Part shown: positions 9,026 through 19,101 of the stretch, piece after piece
Layout: every line of letters starts with the position of its first letter
Position numbering within the stretch: position 1 is the stretch's first letter
NCBI GenBank assembly: GCA_027451445.1
Contig: DAIDJG010000361.1
Location: 1-64,000, forward strand
From: Singulisphaera sp.
Lineage (GTDB): Bacteria > Planctomycetota > Planctomycetia > Isosphaerales > Isosphaeraceae
Length of the DNA: 64,000 nt
Reading direction: 5' to 3'
The notes under the pieces: model-generated
Told to the model about the DNA's origin: nothing
Seen by the model: only the letters and a program-made list of their open reading frames with translations
The model's database searches: none
Made by a program: the position numbers and the translations under genes

Positions 9026-10195
9026 TCAGGACGTGGTTCCCACGACGACGATGTTCGCGCCGCCGAGTTGGGTGTACGACTTGGAGACGCCGGTTACGTT
9101 GGGAATGCCAAAGTTCGCAGCGCCCGTCAAGTCGCCGCCGATGAATAGCACCGTGTTGGGACCGATCCCATTACCGATCGTAAATGTGCTCGGCGCGACC
9201 ACGGTCATGCTCCCCTGGATATAGGCAGCGACGTTGGGGAACGCGGTGCTCGCTAGCCCTCCACTAAGTAACGACTGATTGAGCGTGAGCACGTTCGAAC
9301 CCGTCCCGGTCCCCTTCGGCGACTGCGGCAGCAGTCCCAGGGTCTCACCGACGTGGATGAACGAACCACCCGAGAGGTCAAGGTTCTGGCCCACGTTGAG
9401 CAAGTTGAGGTTGCCGCCAATGTTGATGTTTGACGAACTGCCCCCGTTGAGGTTGATACCATTGTAAACGTCGAGCGTGTTGATCGTGCCAGGCGTGAAG
9501 ATCGAAGCGCCGGGCAGGATGGAATCGAACGCAATCCGATCGGTCGTACCGGTGCCGTTGATCGTGAGGGGACCGGACAGATCGGCCGTGTGGAAACCCT
9601 CGATCGCGCCGATGTGTCCGCTCACGACGTCGATCGCGCCGATGTTCAAGATGCGCGGACGGGCCGCGTAGGCGTAGGCGAAGCTTTGGTTGTAGCCGAC
9701 TCGCGTGGGGAACCCGACGAGGTTGATCGTCAGGTCACTCAATTCGGTCGTGCCGTTGACGATGATCCCCCACTGGTTGTTGCCGAGGTAGTAAGCGCGG
9801 ACGGTCCCTGGCGCTTGCACGTGTGTTGTCGACGCCTGGGCCGAGGTCGACGCCGCCTGCGAAGCGGTACCGCCTGGTGAAATGGCAGGCACGTAGGGAC
9901 TCAACGTGACGTCCCACACGCCGCCGTTCCAGTAAATACGGACTTTCTGTCCGTTCATGTAGGTCCGCGTCGCCGCGTGCGGCGCCAGCGGGTGGCCCTT
10001 GGGATAGGGAGGAGCCTGACCGGCTTCTCGTGGGGGGTTATTGTTGATGTAGGCGAATTGCAGACTCGGATTCGCCAGATACACCGAACCCGGGATGTGG
10101 GAATGCGAAAGCAAGAGACGCGACTCGAGCCCGCCGCCCAGCGCAGGCTGAAATGCTCGTTGCACCCGGCGGCCCGCCGTGCCCTTGACCGACAT
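9026..10195 (-). CDS. Secreted LEPR-XLL-type beta-repeat protein, 389 aa
   Basis: The N-terminus carries LESRLLL at residues 23-29 after a basic, amphipathic stretch. This matches the planctomycete LEPR-XLL motif, seen at the start of large exported proteins in this phylum and thought to mark them for the envelope. The rest is rich in Gly, Asn, Thr and Ser with many short beta-strand-like repeats (LNIGAIDV, LTINGTG, NINIGGNLNLL, LTLNQSLL) suggestive of a beta-helix or beta-solenoid surface protein. There is no classical hydrophobic signal. A GGGAGGG ribosome site precedes the ATG at 10195. It is convergent with the ABC ATPase gene and divergent from the aminotransferase gene. Function unknown; adhesin or cell-surface role is an inference. 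Confidence 0.75.
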   Translation of the reverse strand: MSVKGTAGRRVQRAFQPALGGGLESRLLLSHSHIPGSVYLANPSLQFAYINNNPPREAGQAPPYPKGHPLAPHAATRTYMNGQKVRIYWNGGVWDVTLSPYVPAISPGGTASQAASTSAQASTTHVQAPGTVRAYYLGNNQWGIIVNGTTELSDLTINLVGFPTRVGYNQSFAYAYAARPRILNIGAIDVVSGHIGAIEGFHTADLSGPLTINGTGTTDRIAFDSILPGASIFTPGTINTLDVYNGINLNGGSSSNINIGGNLNLLNVGQNLDLSGGSFIHVGETLGLLPQSPKGTGTGSNVLTLNQSLLSGGLASTAFPNVAAYIQGSMTVVAPSTFTIGNGIGPNTVLFIGGDLTGAANFGIPNVTGVSKSYTQLGGANIVVVGTTS

Positions 10196-10570
10196 GGGAT
10201 CCCTCCCTCAATCGCGGCATCCCGGCCCCTGGGGAGTTAGGGTCGCATGCCTTTGAATTCCCGTACCGCTGGGGAATGAATCCTTCCCCCACAACGAACG
10301 ATCGCTCTCTCTATCGTCCCCAGGACCGGCGTTTCGTGGACGAATCGCTCGCCGGGTTCTGGCCCCCGGTTCTAACTTGCACGTCGCGACGGTTGGTCGG
10401 GACGAACCAGCCGGACGGATTGGAGCGGTTGTAATAGTCTTCGCCCGGTCCCTGGGTCCCACCTGTACCGTTGCGAATCCAGCGGGTCTTCCACAACAAT
10501 AAGACCGTGTCGTCTCGCTCTACGCTCCCGACCACGGCCCGCCCGCCGCTGCCCTTGAGGCTCCGCCCTG

Positions 10571-11740
10571 ATGCTCCCTCCCCTGCTCTCGCACAAGTCG
10601 TCGCGGTTCACCGAGAGCGTGATCCGCGGCATGTCGGTCGAGGCCCACAAGTACGGCGCAGTGAACCTGGCCCAGGGAATGCCCGACTTCCCCGCACCTG
10701 CCGAATTGAAGGCGGCCGCCTGCCGCGCGATCGAGGCCGACGTCAATCAATATGCCGTGACCTGGGGCGCCCAAAAACTCCGCGAAGCCATCGCCGAACA
10801 CGCTCAGTGGCATCTCGGGCTGAGCGTCGATCCTGACACGGAAATCACTGTGACCTGCGGAAGCACCGAAGCCATGCTCGTCGCACTTCTCGCGACGATC
10901 AACCCGGGCGACGAAGTCATCCTCACGCAGCCTTTCTACGAAAACTACTGGCCCGACTGCGTCCTCGCCGGAGCCACGCCGCGATTCGTCCCCTTGCACC
11001 CGCCAGGCTGGAGCTTCGACCTCGATGAGCTGGCCAAGGTCTTCAACGACCACACCAAGGCGATCATCCTGTGCAACCCGAACAACCCCACCGGGACCGT
11101 GTTTTCACGAACCGAGCTGGAAACGATCGCTGCGCTCTGCCAGAAGTGGGACGCGATCGCCATCACCGACGAGATCTACGAGCACATCGTCTACGACGGG
11201 CGCCCGCACCTGGCTCTGGCGGCCATCGACGGCATGCGCGAACGGTCGGTGACGATCAGCGGGATGTCCAAGACCTACGCCGTGACCGGCTGGCGGATCG
11301 GGACCATGATCGCTCCCAGCCGGTTGACGCACGCGTTCCGCCAGGTTCACGACTACGTATCCATCGGCGCAGCCGCACCGCTGCAAGAGGCTGGGGCGTT
11401 CGCCTACCGCATGCCTCGCGACTACTACACCCAGCTCGCCGCCGACTATCAGGCCCGTCGCGATCGCCTTTGTTCGGCCCTGCTTCAGGTTGGATTCGAC
11501 CTCGAACTGCCGCACGGTGCCTATTACGTGATGGCCAATATCGAAGCGTTCGGCGCCGCCGACGACGTCTCATTTGCGCGCCATCTCGTTCGCGAACTTG
11601 GCGTCGCGACGGTTCCCGGATCGAGCTTCTTCCAGGACAAGGCGCTCGGGCGGCAGTACATTCGCTTCTGCTTCTGCAAGCGGGACGAGACGCTCGACGA
11701 AGCGATTCGCCGCTTGAAGCCGCTTCGGGTCATCGTGTGA
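10571..11740 (+). CDS. Class I/II pyridoxal-phosphate aminotransferase
   Basis: A 389-residue fold-type I aminotransferase of the AspAT/kynurenine-methionine aminotransferase branch, transferring an amino group from an amino acid to a 2-oxoacid in the cytosol. Visible cofactor residues are Asn172 (NPNNPTG), Asp200 and Tyr203 (ITDEIYEH), and the Schiff-base lysine Lys234 in ISGMSKTYAVTGWRIG. The final Arg that binds the substrate carboxylate lies in QYIRFCFCK. Length is normal for the family. Substrate cannot be read from sequence; the FYENYWP motif after the glycine-rich strand is common in methionine/glutamine/kynurenine transaminases. Stands alone, convergent with the metallo-hydrolase gene. 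Confidence 0.93.
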   Translation: MLPPLLSHKSSRFTESVIRGMSVEAHKYGAVNLAQGMPDFPAPAELKAAACRAIEADVNQYAVTWGAQKLREAIAEHAQWHLGLSVDPDTEITVTCGSTEAMLVALLATINPGDEVILTQPFYENYWPDCVLAGATPRFVPLHPPGWSFDLDELAKVFNDHTKAIILCNPNNPTGTVFSRTELETIAALCQKWDAIAITDEIYEHIVYDGRPHLALAAIDGMRERSVTISGMSKTYAVTGWRIGTMIAPSRLTHAFRQVHDYVSIGAAAPLQEAGAFAYRMPRDYYTQLAADYQARRDRLCSALLQVGFDLELPHGAYYVMANIEAFGAADDVSFARHLVRELGVATVPGSSFFQDKALGRQYIRFCFCKRDETLDEAIRRLKPLRVIV

Positions 11741-11771
11741 GCGCGTGCCGTGAGCGAGCGCAACGAGAACG

Positions 11772-13157
11772 TCAGACCTCGTACGTCGCGAGCCGATCCG
11801 GGATCTGAATGGGGTTCACGACCTGCTTCTGAAGGACGGGCGCGAGCGCCTCCAGTCCTTCCGGTTCGCCGTGGACGAGGAACCCGTACTCGATTCCGCC
11901 GCCGGTCTGCTCGTACCACCACGCGAGATCGTTGCGGTCGCCGTGGCCCGAGAAACCGTCGAGCACGTAGACGGCAGCGTTCAGGTCGTGCCACTGGTCG
12001 AGGATCTGCACGCGCTCGACCCCTTCGGCGATCTTGCGCCCAAGCGTTCCCTCCGCCTGATAGCTGACGATGACAATCGCGTTGTCGGGATCCTCCACGA
12101 CATGCCGCAAGTGATGCCGGATGCGTCCGGCTTCGCACATGCCCGACGAGGCAATGATCACCATCGGCCCAGGGAGGAAGTTGAGCCGCCGCGAGTCGTC
12201 CCACGTCGCGCAAAACTCGACGTATTTCGAACCGAAATACATCGGGTCCTGGTCCATCAGGCGCTGGGCCGTCTCGGTGTACGCTTCGGGATAGTCGCGA
12301 TGGATATCCGTCAGTCGCGACGCTAGCGGACTGTCGACGAAAACCGGGATCGGCCGCACCTTGTGCAGAGTGAACAACTCCTGAAGACAGTACACCATCC
12401 GCTGGGTTCGGCCGAGGCTGAACGCGGGGATCACGACCTTACTCTGAAGCCGCGTGGCCCTGGCGACGATTGCGTGCAACTGCTTGATCAGTTTGTCGTA
12501 AGGGTCGAGCTCGCGATTGCCGTAGGTGCTCTCACTAACCAGGATATCAATGTCTTTCACCACCGTCGGGTCGGGCAATAGGCCCATATTTCGCCGGCCG
12601 AGATCGCCGGTGAACACAAACCTGCGCCGGCGCCCATTTTCTTCAAAATCGATCTGTATGAGCGCGGACCCAAGAATATGGCCAGCATCATGCAATGTTA
12701 GGAAGACGCCGGGCAGGATCTCATGCGTCTCTGAGTAGCGGAACCGCACGAGCTTCTCGACCACCCACTCCACATCGCCGAGGTCGAAAAGCGGCTCGAT
12801 CGGCTCGACGCCGGGTGTGCGCAGGTGCGCGTTGCGCACGTCTTCGCGCTGGATCCGCGCGCTGTCGCGCAGCATTACGCTGGTGATGTCCGCCGTGGCT
12901 CGCGTGGTGTACATCGGCCCGTCATAACCCGCGCGGATCAGGCAAGGCAGGCGCCCGATGTGGTCGTTGTGCGCGTGCGAGACGATGACCGCGTCCAGGT
13001 GTCGCGGATCGAACGAGAACTGGCGGTTCGGGCTCTCCGGATCAAGTCGATCGGAATCAAAGAGCCCACAGTCGAGCAGTATTCGGTAGCGGCCAATTTC
13101 GAGCAGGTGAGCACTGCCGGTCACCTGCTTCGCCGCGCCGTGAAACGTGATGCGCAA
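11772..13157 (-). CDS. MBL-fold beta-CASP metallo-hydrolase (RNase-like)
   Basis: A 461-residue metallo-beta-lactamase-fold protein of the beta-CASP branch (CPSF/Ysh1 and RNase J relatives). The zinc motif HAHNDH covers residues 61-66, followed by the later ligands in LHDAGHILGSA and FTGDLGR, and the C-terminal GFSGHGDRND motif. The beta-CASP insert lies between. Bacterial members commonly act on RNA, though only homology supports this here. The gene starts at 13157, and the 326-base gap to the divergent neighbour at 13484 holds a clear promoter for that neighbour. Confidence 0.92.
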   Translation of the reverse strand: MRITFHGAAKQVTGSAHLLEIGRYRILLDCGLFDSDRLDPESPNRQFSFDPRHLDAVIVSHAHNDHIGRLPCLIRAGYDGPMYTTRATADITSVMLRDSARIQREDVRNAHLRTPGVEPIEPLFDLGDVEWVVEKLVRFRYSETHEILPGVFLTLHDAGHILGSALIQIDFEENGRRRRFVFTGDLGRRNMGLLPDPTVVKDIDILVSESTYGNRELDPYDKLIKQLHAIVARATRLQSKVVIPAFSLGRTQRMVYCLQELFTLHKVRPIPVFVDSPLASRLTDIHRDYPEAYTETAQRLMDQDPMYFGSKYVEFCATWDDSRRLNFLPGPMVIIASSGMCEAGRIRHHLRHVVEDPDNAIVIVSYQAEGTLGRKIAEGVERVQILDQWHDLNAAVYVLDGFSGHGDRNDLAWWYEQTGGGIEYGFLVHGEPEGLEALAPVLQKQVVNPIQIPDRLATYEV

Positions 13158-13483
13158 ACGACCATCCTCCCGACATTACCGTGGATCGCGACAACCCCTT
13201 CGCGTCTGCTACCGGTGGATGGCGAACGAGAACGATTGACGGCCCCAATGCACACAACGTTCCGAACGCTGTGATTCAGAGCAAACGAGAACTCCTACGG
13301 ATCCTTGTTTTATGATGCCGTGTTCCATCGTACAGCACAAGGCCAGCCGCGTTCAGATTCTCAAGCTCGCTTGAAGAGATTCGAAAGGCGGCGTAGAATT
13401 TGCTTACACCAAAGAAGGTCTACCTAATCGGTGGTTCTTTCCCATTTTCATTCCGTGTCCTACTGGGTGAGGAGCGCCCTGTT
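13158..13483. other. Intergenic region with promoter for the 13484 gene
   Basis: No gene is evident. The stretch lies between divergent genes. A candidate promoter (TTGAAG, 17-base spacer, TAGAAT) is at 13371-13399 and a ribosome site at 13468-13474. The rest shows no obvious repeat or RNA structure. Confidence 0.6.
13371..13399 (+). promoter_or_regulatory. Candidate sigma-70 promoter
   Basis: TTGAAG at 13371-13376 and TAGAAT at 13394-13399 are separated by 17 bases. The expected start of transcription is near 13406, about 78 bases before the ATG at 13484. Confidence 0.55.
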
Positions 13484-14023
13484 ATGACGCGCGCGTTTTC
13501 GGAATCGCACCCCCTCCAGCGCCTCTTCCGAGGCCTGACCGAATCAACGTTCATGACCGAACTGGGGATCGGCGACCCACGACTCGTGGGTTACGTGGCC
13601 AATTTACTAGCCAACTTCGTCCCCACCCAGGCCATCTGGAGTATCCGCAATCAGGACGGCCAGCGGCTCACTGAGGTCACGGCGATGGTCGCCGAGGCGG
13701 AGTCGGCGCCCGATTCGGAACGTCGCCGTGAATGCCACCGGCACGTCGGTGATTTCACCCTGTTCTGGACCGGCGTCTATCCCGAGGCGCTCACGCGTCT
13801 CCGATCGACCGAGTCGGCCGACCACCTGATCGACTTTCAACAGCAAGGGAAGCGATCGTATTACCTCGCCAGCACGCTGGAAGGCGACGAGGCCCCCATC
13901 CTCCGCCGTTTGAGCTGTGAGTTCGAGTTGTGCGCGTTCGGGCTCTCTTGCGTTCGACGCGAGTGGGAGCGCCTGGAAACCGAGCCGCCGCCGGGGCCGT
14001 TGCGGCCATTACTGGGCGCTTGA
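13484..14023 (+). CDS. Hypothetical protein, 179 aa
   Basis: I do not recognise this protein. The ATG at 13484 is preceded by TGAGGAG (13468-13474) at good spacing; an earlier TTG at 13400 would add 28 residues but falls on the likely transcription start. The sequence is soluble and mostly helical, with motifs such as LVGYVANLLANFVP and HVGDFTLFWTGVYPEAL, and ends in a Pro-rich tail. Two cysteines close to the C-terminus (CEFELCAF) are isolated. It has its own promoter and is convergent with the kinase gene, ten bases apart. Planctomycete-specific conserved protein is the best description. Confidence 0.75.
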   Translation: MTRAFSESHPLQRLFRGLTESTFMTELGIGDPRLVGYVANLLANFVPTQAIWSIRNQDGQRLTEVTAMVAEAESAPDSERRRECHRHVGDFTLFWTGVYPEALTRLRSTESADHLIDFQQQGKRSYYLASTLEGDEAPILRRLSCEFELCAFGLSCVRREWERLETEPPPGPLRPLLGA

Positions 14024-14032
14024 AAACGCGGT

Positions 14033-15760
14033 TCAGGACTTGTCGCTCTCTTGATTCGGCGTGCTCGCAGCCGGAGTTTTGTCGTCCTTCGCCTCCGCTG
14101 TCGCCTTCCCCTCGGTTTTGGGGCTCGGCGACTTGAGTTCCGGGCCGAGAACGCCGGCCAGGCTGGTGTAGGGGCCGTATTCGTCGCGAAGATGAGCCTT
14201 GATCGTGGCATCGTCCTCGAAGAAGCCGGCATTGAACTTTGCCTTCGCGCGCACGAGTTCTGATTGAACGAACGCGATACGGTTTTGAATCGCCTCCCGA
14301 ACTTTCTGCGCACGTTCCTCGGCGAGCAGGTACCATCCGCGCTCGTCTTTATCTTCGGGATGGAGCTGGTGCGCGAGTTCGTCCCACACCCTGAGCTCAC
14401 CGAGATCGTCGCGTTTCTCCGCTCGCTTACTCGCCTGGCGAGAGTACGCCAGGACAGTGAGCTCGAGCTTCGTCGCGCTGCTGTTCCCGAGCGCTGCTCC
14501 GATCCTGCTGTCGAGAAGTCCGAGTCGATTGTCGGCTTCCTCGAGCAAGATCGAGTCGAGCCACTGTTTGGTTTCTGAGCGATAGGGATGCCCGGGAAAG
14601 CGTCGATCGAGCGGCTCGATGTACTCGTCTCGAGCGGTGACCCGGTCACTTCGGCTCTTGGAAGCCATCAGCGCCTTCGCATGCTGGTAGAGGTATTCCT
14701 GGCCCGGCGGCCAGAGAACGTAGGCGATTCCGGCGGCAACGAGCAGGAGAGCGAGCACGAGCGCCCCGGTCTCCAGTATCTTTCGATACTTACGGGTTTC
14801 ATCCAGCTCGGAGTGGCCGTGCGTCCGCGAGGCCTTGCGCGTTCGTTTGCCCGACTCCGTCGCCTGTCGCCCCGCCGCAGCGCCCGGCGCGGGACTCTCG
14901 GTCGTTGGCCAGGCCATCTTGATGGGTTTCGACTGAAGCACCTTATCGCGCAACTTCGTCAGCTCATGGCCCACCGCCTGCGCGTCCCAGGGACGGTCCG
15001 CCGGCTGTTTGGCCATCAGCTTCACCACCAGATCGTCGAGTGCCTTCGGAATCTCGGGCACTCGTTCGCGAGGCCGAGGCACCTCCTGATTCAAGTGGTT
15101 GTGCATCAGAATCACGGCCGTCGCACCTTCGAAGGGAGGACGGCCGGTGAGCATCTGGTAGAGCACGGTTCCGAGCGCATAGAGGTCCGTCTTGTGGCTG
15201 ACCGGTGGATTGCCGCGAATCTGCTCGGGCGCCATGTACGCCGCCGTGCCCAGCGTCCGCCCCGTCCCGGTCAACTGCTCGGTCGCATCGAGGTCCTTGG
15301 CGATCCCGAAGTCGGCAAGCTTTACCTGACCCTTCTCGTTGATCATCAGGTTCGACGGTTTCAGGTCGCGATGCACCACCCCTCGCTGATGGGCATAGTG
15401 CAGCGACTCGCTGATTTGGATCCCGAGATCGACGACCTCCTGCCAGGGCAAGGCCCCTCGCGTCGCGAGCATTTGCTCCAAGGTTGAGCCCTTGATGTAC
15501 TCCATCGCGAAGTACGAAGTGCCCTGGAAACGGCCTACTCCTAACCAGCGCACGATATTGGGATGATTGAACTGCTTGAGAATCTCCGCCTCGCGCTCGA
15601 ACCGCTTGTCCGTGTTGTTCCGCTGCGCAACGTCGTTACTGATGATCTTCAACGCGGCCAGTTTGCCCGTCGGCTCATGCTCGGCCAGATAAACCGATCC
15701 CATGGCGCCGGTGCCGAGGATCTCCTTGATCCGGAACGAGCCCAGTTTCTCGCCGATCAT
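14033..15760 (-). CDS. Membrane-anchored Ser/Thr protein kinase (Hanks type)
   Basis: A 575-residue eukaryotic-like kinase. The glycine loop GTGAMGSV is at residues 16-23, the ATP-anchoring lysine at Lys38, the catalytic HRD at 130-132 with Lys134, DFG at 150-152 and the APE motif at about 177-179. A basic, Ser/Thr-rich linker (about 285-325) leads to one transmembrane helix at 331-350 and an extracytoplasmic helical domain of about 220 residues that ends in a charged tail. Layout fits a transmembrane receptor kinase that phosphorylates Ser/Thr on cytosolic proteins; the ligand of the outer domain is unknown. The gene is monocistronic and convergent with the 13484 gene. Confidence 0.95.
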   Translation of the reverse strand: MIGEKLGSFRIKEILGTGAMGSVYLAEHEPTGKLAALKIISNDVAQRNNTDKRFEREAEILKQFNHPNIVRWLGVGRFQGTSYFAMEYIKGSTLEQMLATRGALPWQEVVDLGIQISESLHYAHQRGVVHRDLKPSNLMINEKGQVKLADFGIAKDLDATEQLTGTGRTLGTAAYMAPEQIRGNPPVSHKTDLYALGTVLYQMLTGRPPFEGATAVILMHNHLNQEVPRPRERVPEIPKALDDLVVKLMAKQPADRPWDAQAVGHELTKLRDKVLQSKPIKMAWPTTESPAPGAAAGRQATESGKRTRKASRTHGHSELDETRKYRKILETGALVLALLLVAAGIAYVLWPPGQEYLYQHAKALMASKSRSDRVTARDEYIEPLDRRFPGHPYRSETKQWLDSILLEEADNRLGLLDSRIGAALGNSSATKLELTVLAYSRQASKRAEKRDDLGELRVWDELAHQLHPEDKDERGWYLLAEERAQKVREAIQNRIAFVQSELVRAKAKFNAGFFEDDATIKAHLRDEYGPYTSLAGVLGPELKSPSPKTEGKATAEAKDDKTPAASTPNQESDKS

Positions 15761-15950
15761 GGAAACACCGTGGATGTGGGGGAAGGACGTGCGAATGCCG
15801 CGATGCGTTAGCCTAACAGATCGTAGACGCCGGTCTCAATGGCAAGCAAGGGGAATCGCAGCCACAAGCCTGCAATTGATGATGCAGACGCGAGCGTCGG
15901 GATGGCAGGTTCTCCTGCTTCGAAGCGATGATGCCTCGAAGCTCGAGCGG

Positions 15951-15962
15951 TTATGCTACAAT
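15951..15962 (+). promoter_or_regulatory. Candidate extended -10 promoter element
   Basis: TATGCTACAAT holds a TG one base before the -10 hexamer TACAAT (15957-15962), the extended -10 layout. No good -35 lies upstream. It is 53 bases before the start codon of the Uma2 gene. Confidence 0.4.
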
Positions 15963-16014
15963 CCAACCGGCAAGCAGGATTGGCTCCATTCCCTGGACCG
16001 AGGAAGATCGTTCC

Positions 16015-16566
16015 ATGTCGACCACCGCCAAAACACCCGCCTCGCCGTTGGCGGACGACGTTCTTTACGAAGTAATCGATGGCGAGATCCGGGAGAAGTC
16101 TCCGATGGGTGCGTTCGAGGGTGTGATCGCGAATGTCCTCGGGCAAATCCTCGGCCCCTTTTGTCGTAGCCACCGGCTCGGGAAGGTCGTGGTCGAGGTG
16201 TTGTTCCGCATCGACACCGCCCGTAATCTTCAACGGCGTCCGGATGTTGCATTCGTCTCCTACCAGCGTTGGCCACGAGGTCAACGCATCCCGCGGGGAG
16301 ACTTCTGGGACGTCGTCCCCGAACTGGCCGTTGAGATCGTCAGTCCATCGAACGCGGCTGCCGAAGTGAACGATAAGGTTCACGAATACTTTGAGGCGGG
16401 CGTGCAGCGCGTTTGGGTTGTGTTTCCGGGCAAGCGCGAGGTGTACGACTACGGGTCGCCAAAATCCGTTCACATTCTCCAAGCTAGCGATGAGCTCGAT
16501 GGCGGTCTCCTCTTCCCCGGCTTCCGTACGACGGTCAGCGCCTTATTCGACGAAGAGACGGATTGA
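16015..16566 (+). CDS. Uma2-family (DUF820) protein
   Basis: A 183-residue PD-(D/E)XK-like protein. The acidic and lysine residues typical of the fold are in [10 protein letters not shown] (Asp of the core), [10 protein letters not shown] (the E-x-V-S strand) and the later [19 protein letters not shown] helix-strand. Uma2 proteins are very abundant in planctomycetes and cyanobacteria, often as many dispersed copies; they are presumed nucleases but their job is unclear. The frame is also open upstream; the ATG at 16015 is the first sensible start. It lies 122 bases before trpB in the same direction and is probably not functionally linked. Confidence 0.88.
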   Translation: MSTTAKTPASPLADDVLYEVIDGEIREKSPMGAFEGVIANVLGQILGPFCRSHRLGKVVVEVLFRIDTARNLQRRPDVAFVSYQRWPRGQRIPRGDFWDVVPELAVEIVSPSNAAAEVNDKVHEYFEAGVQRVWVVFPGKREVYDYGSPKSVHILQASDELDGGLLFPGFRTTVSALFDEETD

Positions 16567-16688
16567 ACTTCGAGATTACCTCGATCTCTTCCCCCCTTGA
16601 CCTCGTGACTCATCGACCGGAAGAATGGGATTCTTCGCCTGCCTATGCCTCGTCATTCCGGCCTTCACTCTTTGAGGATCGCCCGCCG

Positions 16689-17912
16689 ATGTCCGCCCCG
16701 ACTCTCTCGGAACCGTCCCGTCAGCAGTTTCCCGATGCCCTCGGCCGCTACGGGGCGTTCGGCGGCCGCTTCGTGCCCGAAACGTTGATGGACGCCTTGA
16801 ACCGGCTCACCCAGGAATACGCCCAGGTCAAGGACGATCCGGAATTCCAGGCTCGGCTGAACTACTACCTCACGCAATACGTCGGCCGGCCCTCGCCGCT
16901 CTATCATGCCGAGCGGCTCAGCCAGCACGCCGGGGGCGCGAAGATTTACCTGAAGCGCGAAGATCTGAACCACACCGGTGCGCACAAGATCAACAACGCC
17001 ATCGGCCAGGTGATGCTCGCCCAACGGATGGGCAAGACACGCGTCATCGCCGAAACCGGCGCCGGTCAGCACGGAGTCGCCACGGCCACCGCCTGCGCCC
17101 TTTTCGGCCTGGAATGCACGGTTTACATGGGCGAGGAAGACATCCGCCGCCAGAAGCTCAATGTCTTCAATATGCGCACTCTCGGCGCAATCGTGGTCCC
17201 AGTCACCACCGGCTCGCGCACCTTGCGCGACGCCACCAATGAGGCGATGCGCGACTGGATGGGCTCGTCAAACCAAACGCATTACACCATCGGCAGCGTC
17301 GTCGGACCGCATCCATTCCCCATGATGGTGCGCGACTTCCAGTCGGTCATTGGCCGTGAGGCGAAAGAGCAGAGCCTGGCTCAGTACGGACGTTTGCCCG
17401 ACGCGGTTGTGGCATGCGTCGGCGGCGGATCGAACGCGGCCGGAATCTTCTTTCCGTTTATCGACGATAGCGAAGTCGAGCTCATCGGTGCCGAGGCCGG
17501 CGGGCGTGGTCCAAGCACCGGGGAGCACGCATCGAGTCTCTCCCAGGGCCGGCCTGGCGTCCTGCACGGCAGTTTCAGCTATGTCCTCCAGGACGATGAC
17601 GGCCAGACCCAAGACGTCCACTCGATCTCCGCAGGCCTCGACTATCCCGGCGTCGGTCCCGAGCACAGCTTCTGGAAAGAGTGTGGCCGTGTACGCTACG
17701 AAAGCATCACCGACGCGGAGGCTCTGGAAGCCTATGGCATCCTCGCCCGTAAAGAAGGGATCCTCCCCGCCCTGGAATCAAGCCACGCCGTCGCTCAAGC
17801 GATCAAGGAAGCGCCTCGGCTGGGGCGCGATAGGGTCCTGGTCATCTGCCTCTCCGGACGAGGCGACAAGGACGCCTTCGAAGTCGCCCGGCTCCGCGGC
17901 GAACCGATGTGA
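16689..17912 (+). CDS. trpB: Tryptophan synthase beta chain
   Basis: A 407-residue TrpB, which joins indole and L-serine to make L-tryptophan with pyridoxal phosphate. The cofactor lysine is Lys100 in [10 protein letters not shown], preceded by the NH2-terminal PLP loop, and followed by the AETGAGQHG motif and the phosphate-binding GGGSNAAG loop. The start at 16689 (MSAPTLSEP) is preferred over an upstream in-frame ATG because the family begins near here. trpA starts 124 bases downstream. Other trp genes are not in the window, so the pathway is scattered. Confidence 0.97.
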   Translation: MSAPTLSEPSRQQFPDALGRYGAFGGRFVPETLMDALNRLTQEYAQVKDDPEFQARLNYYLTQYVGRPSPLYHAERLSQHAGGAKIYLKREDLNHTGAHKINNAIGQVMLAQRMGKTRVIAETGAGQHGVATATACALFGLECTVYMGEEDIRRQKLNVFNMRTLGAIVVPVTTGSRTLRDATNEAMRDWMGSSNQTHYTIGSVVGPHPFPMMVRDFQSVIGREAKEQSLAQYGRLPDAVVACVGGGSNAAGIFFPFIDDSEVELIGAEAGGRGPSTGEHASSLSQGRPGVLHGSFSYVLQDDDGQTQDVHSISAGLDYPGVGPEHSFWKECGRVRYESITDAEALEAYGILARKEGILPALESSHAVAQAIKEAPRLGRDRVLVICLSGRGDKDAFEVARLRGEPM

Positions 17913-18035
17913 GGGTTCCTCCAACCTGTGCGTCTGCACCCGTTGCCTCGCGAGAAACCCGCAGGCGCGACCGTCCTCGCCGCCTAAGTGGTCACTCACT
18001 CGCGAATCTCTCCATTACCAATCTTTTGTGATCCC

Positions 18036-18872
18036 ATGAATCGAATCGACGCGCTGTTTTCCCGACTCAAGAGCGAAGGCCGGCGGGCCCTGATGCCGTT
18101 CATCACGGCCGGAGACCCCAACCTACCGACCACCGCCGCCCTGATCACCGAGTTGGTCAGGCGGGGCGCACACATGATCGAGATCGGAATCCCATACTCC
18201 GACCCAATCGCGGACGGTCCTGTCATCGCCGCAAGCTATCACAGGGCGCTGGAGCGTGGGGTCAAGCTCGCCCACATTTTCCAGACGATTCGGACGCTGC
18301 GCGCCGAGACCGCCACGGAACCGCTGTCGGTCGTTCCCCTGGTCGCCATGGTTTCCTACGCAATCATCCATCGCCAAGAGGCCGACCGGTTCCTGCGCGA
18401 AGCCGTCACGGCGGGGTTTGACGGTCTCATTGTCCCCGACTTGCCGGTTGAGGAGGCCGAATCCTTGATGCGCAAGGCGACCGCCCTTGACCTCCGCTTG
18501 ATCCAGCTCATCACACCGACCACGCCGCCTGATCGGGCCCTGCGAATCGCGCGTTCGACCACAGGGTTCCTGTACTATGTCTCCGTAGCGGGAATCACCG
18601 GCGAGCGCCAGTCGCTCCCGGCCGAGCTGGCCCAGAATGTCGCCTGGCTCCGAACCCAAACCGACCTACCGATTTGCATCGGATTCGGCATCAGCCGTCC
18701 CGAGCACGTCCGCCAGCTTGCGCCAGTCGCCGATGGGTTGATTGTGGGAAGTGCCCTCGTGCGCCGGCTTTCGAACGGTGACAAGGTATCTCGAAACGAG
18801 ATGATTCAGGACATTGGCCAGTTCATCGCCGAATTGGCCTCCAGTCTCGATCCGATTAACACGCATGGATGA
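18036..18872 (+). CDS. trpA: Tryptophan synthase alpha chain
   Basis: A 278-residue TIM-barrel TrpA that cleaves indole-3-glycerol phosphate to indole and glyceraldehyde 3-phosphate and channels indole to TrpB. The catalytic pair is intact: Glu49 in MIEIGIP and Asp60 in DPIADGP, the same numbers as in the E. coli enzyme. The phosphate-binding GFGIS and GSALV motifs are present near the C-terminus. The start at 18036 fits the family; the 16 residues of the longer frame do not. Co-directional with trpB at a 123-base gap, so possibly co-transcribed. Confidence 0.97.
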   Translation: MNRIDALFSRLKSEGRRALMPFITAGDPNLPTTAALITELVRRGAHMIEIGIPYSDPIADGPVIAASYHRALERGVKLAHIFQTIRTLRAETATEPLSVVPLVAMVSYAIIHRQEADRFLREAVTAGFDGLIVPDLPVEEAESLMRKATALDLRLIQLITPTTPPDRALRIARSTTGFLYYVSVAGITGERQSLPAELAQNVAWLRTQTDLPICIGFGISRPEHVRQLAPVADGLIVGSALVRRLSNGDKVSRNEMIQDIGQFIAELASSLDPINTHG

Positions 18873-19101
18873 GCGATGGGATTGGGGACGGCAACAGGGT
18901 GTGACGGACTGAACTGACACGCTGGCAAGAATTCGCGTTGTGGTGTCAACTGCCGGCTATCGCAGCGCACGACCGAGCCTGCATCCGGCGTTCGGGTTTG
19001 CAGCAAAGCGCGTCACGCTATAAAGTTAAGAACGTCCGTGGGGAGCCAGGAACCGATCGGTTCCAAGCCCTTCTTGCGCGCGGATGTTTCGAGGGCAGCG
19101 T

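Noticed and set aside
16015-18872. Uma2, trpB and trpA as one functional operon
   Set aside because: Uma2 genes are scattered widely in this phylum and the spacing to trpB is 122 bases; adjacency alone does not support a link.
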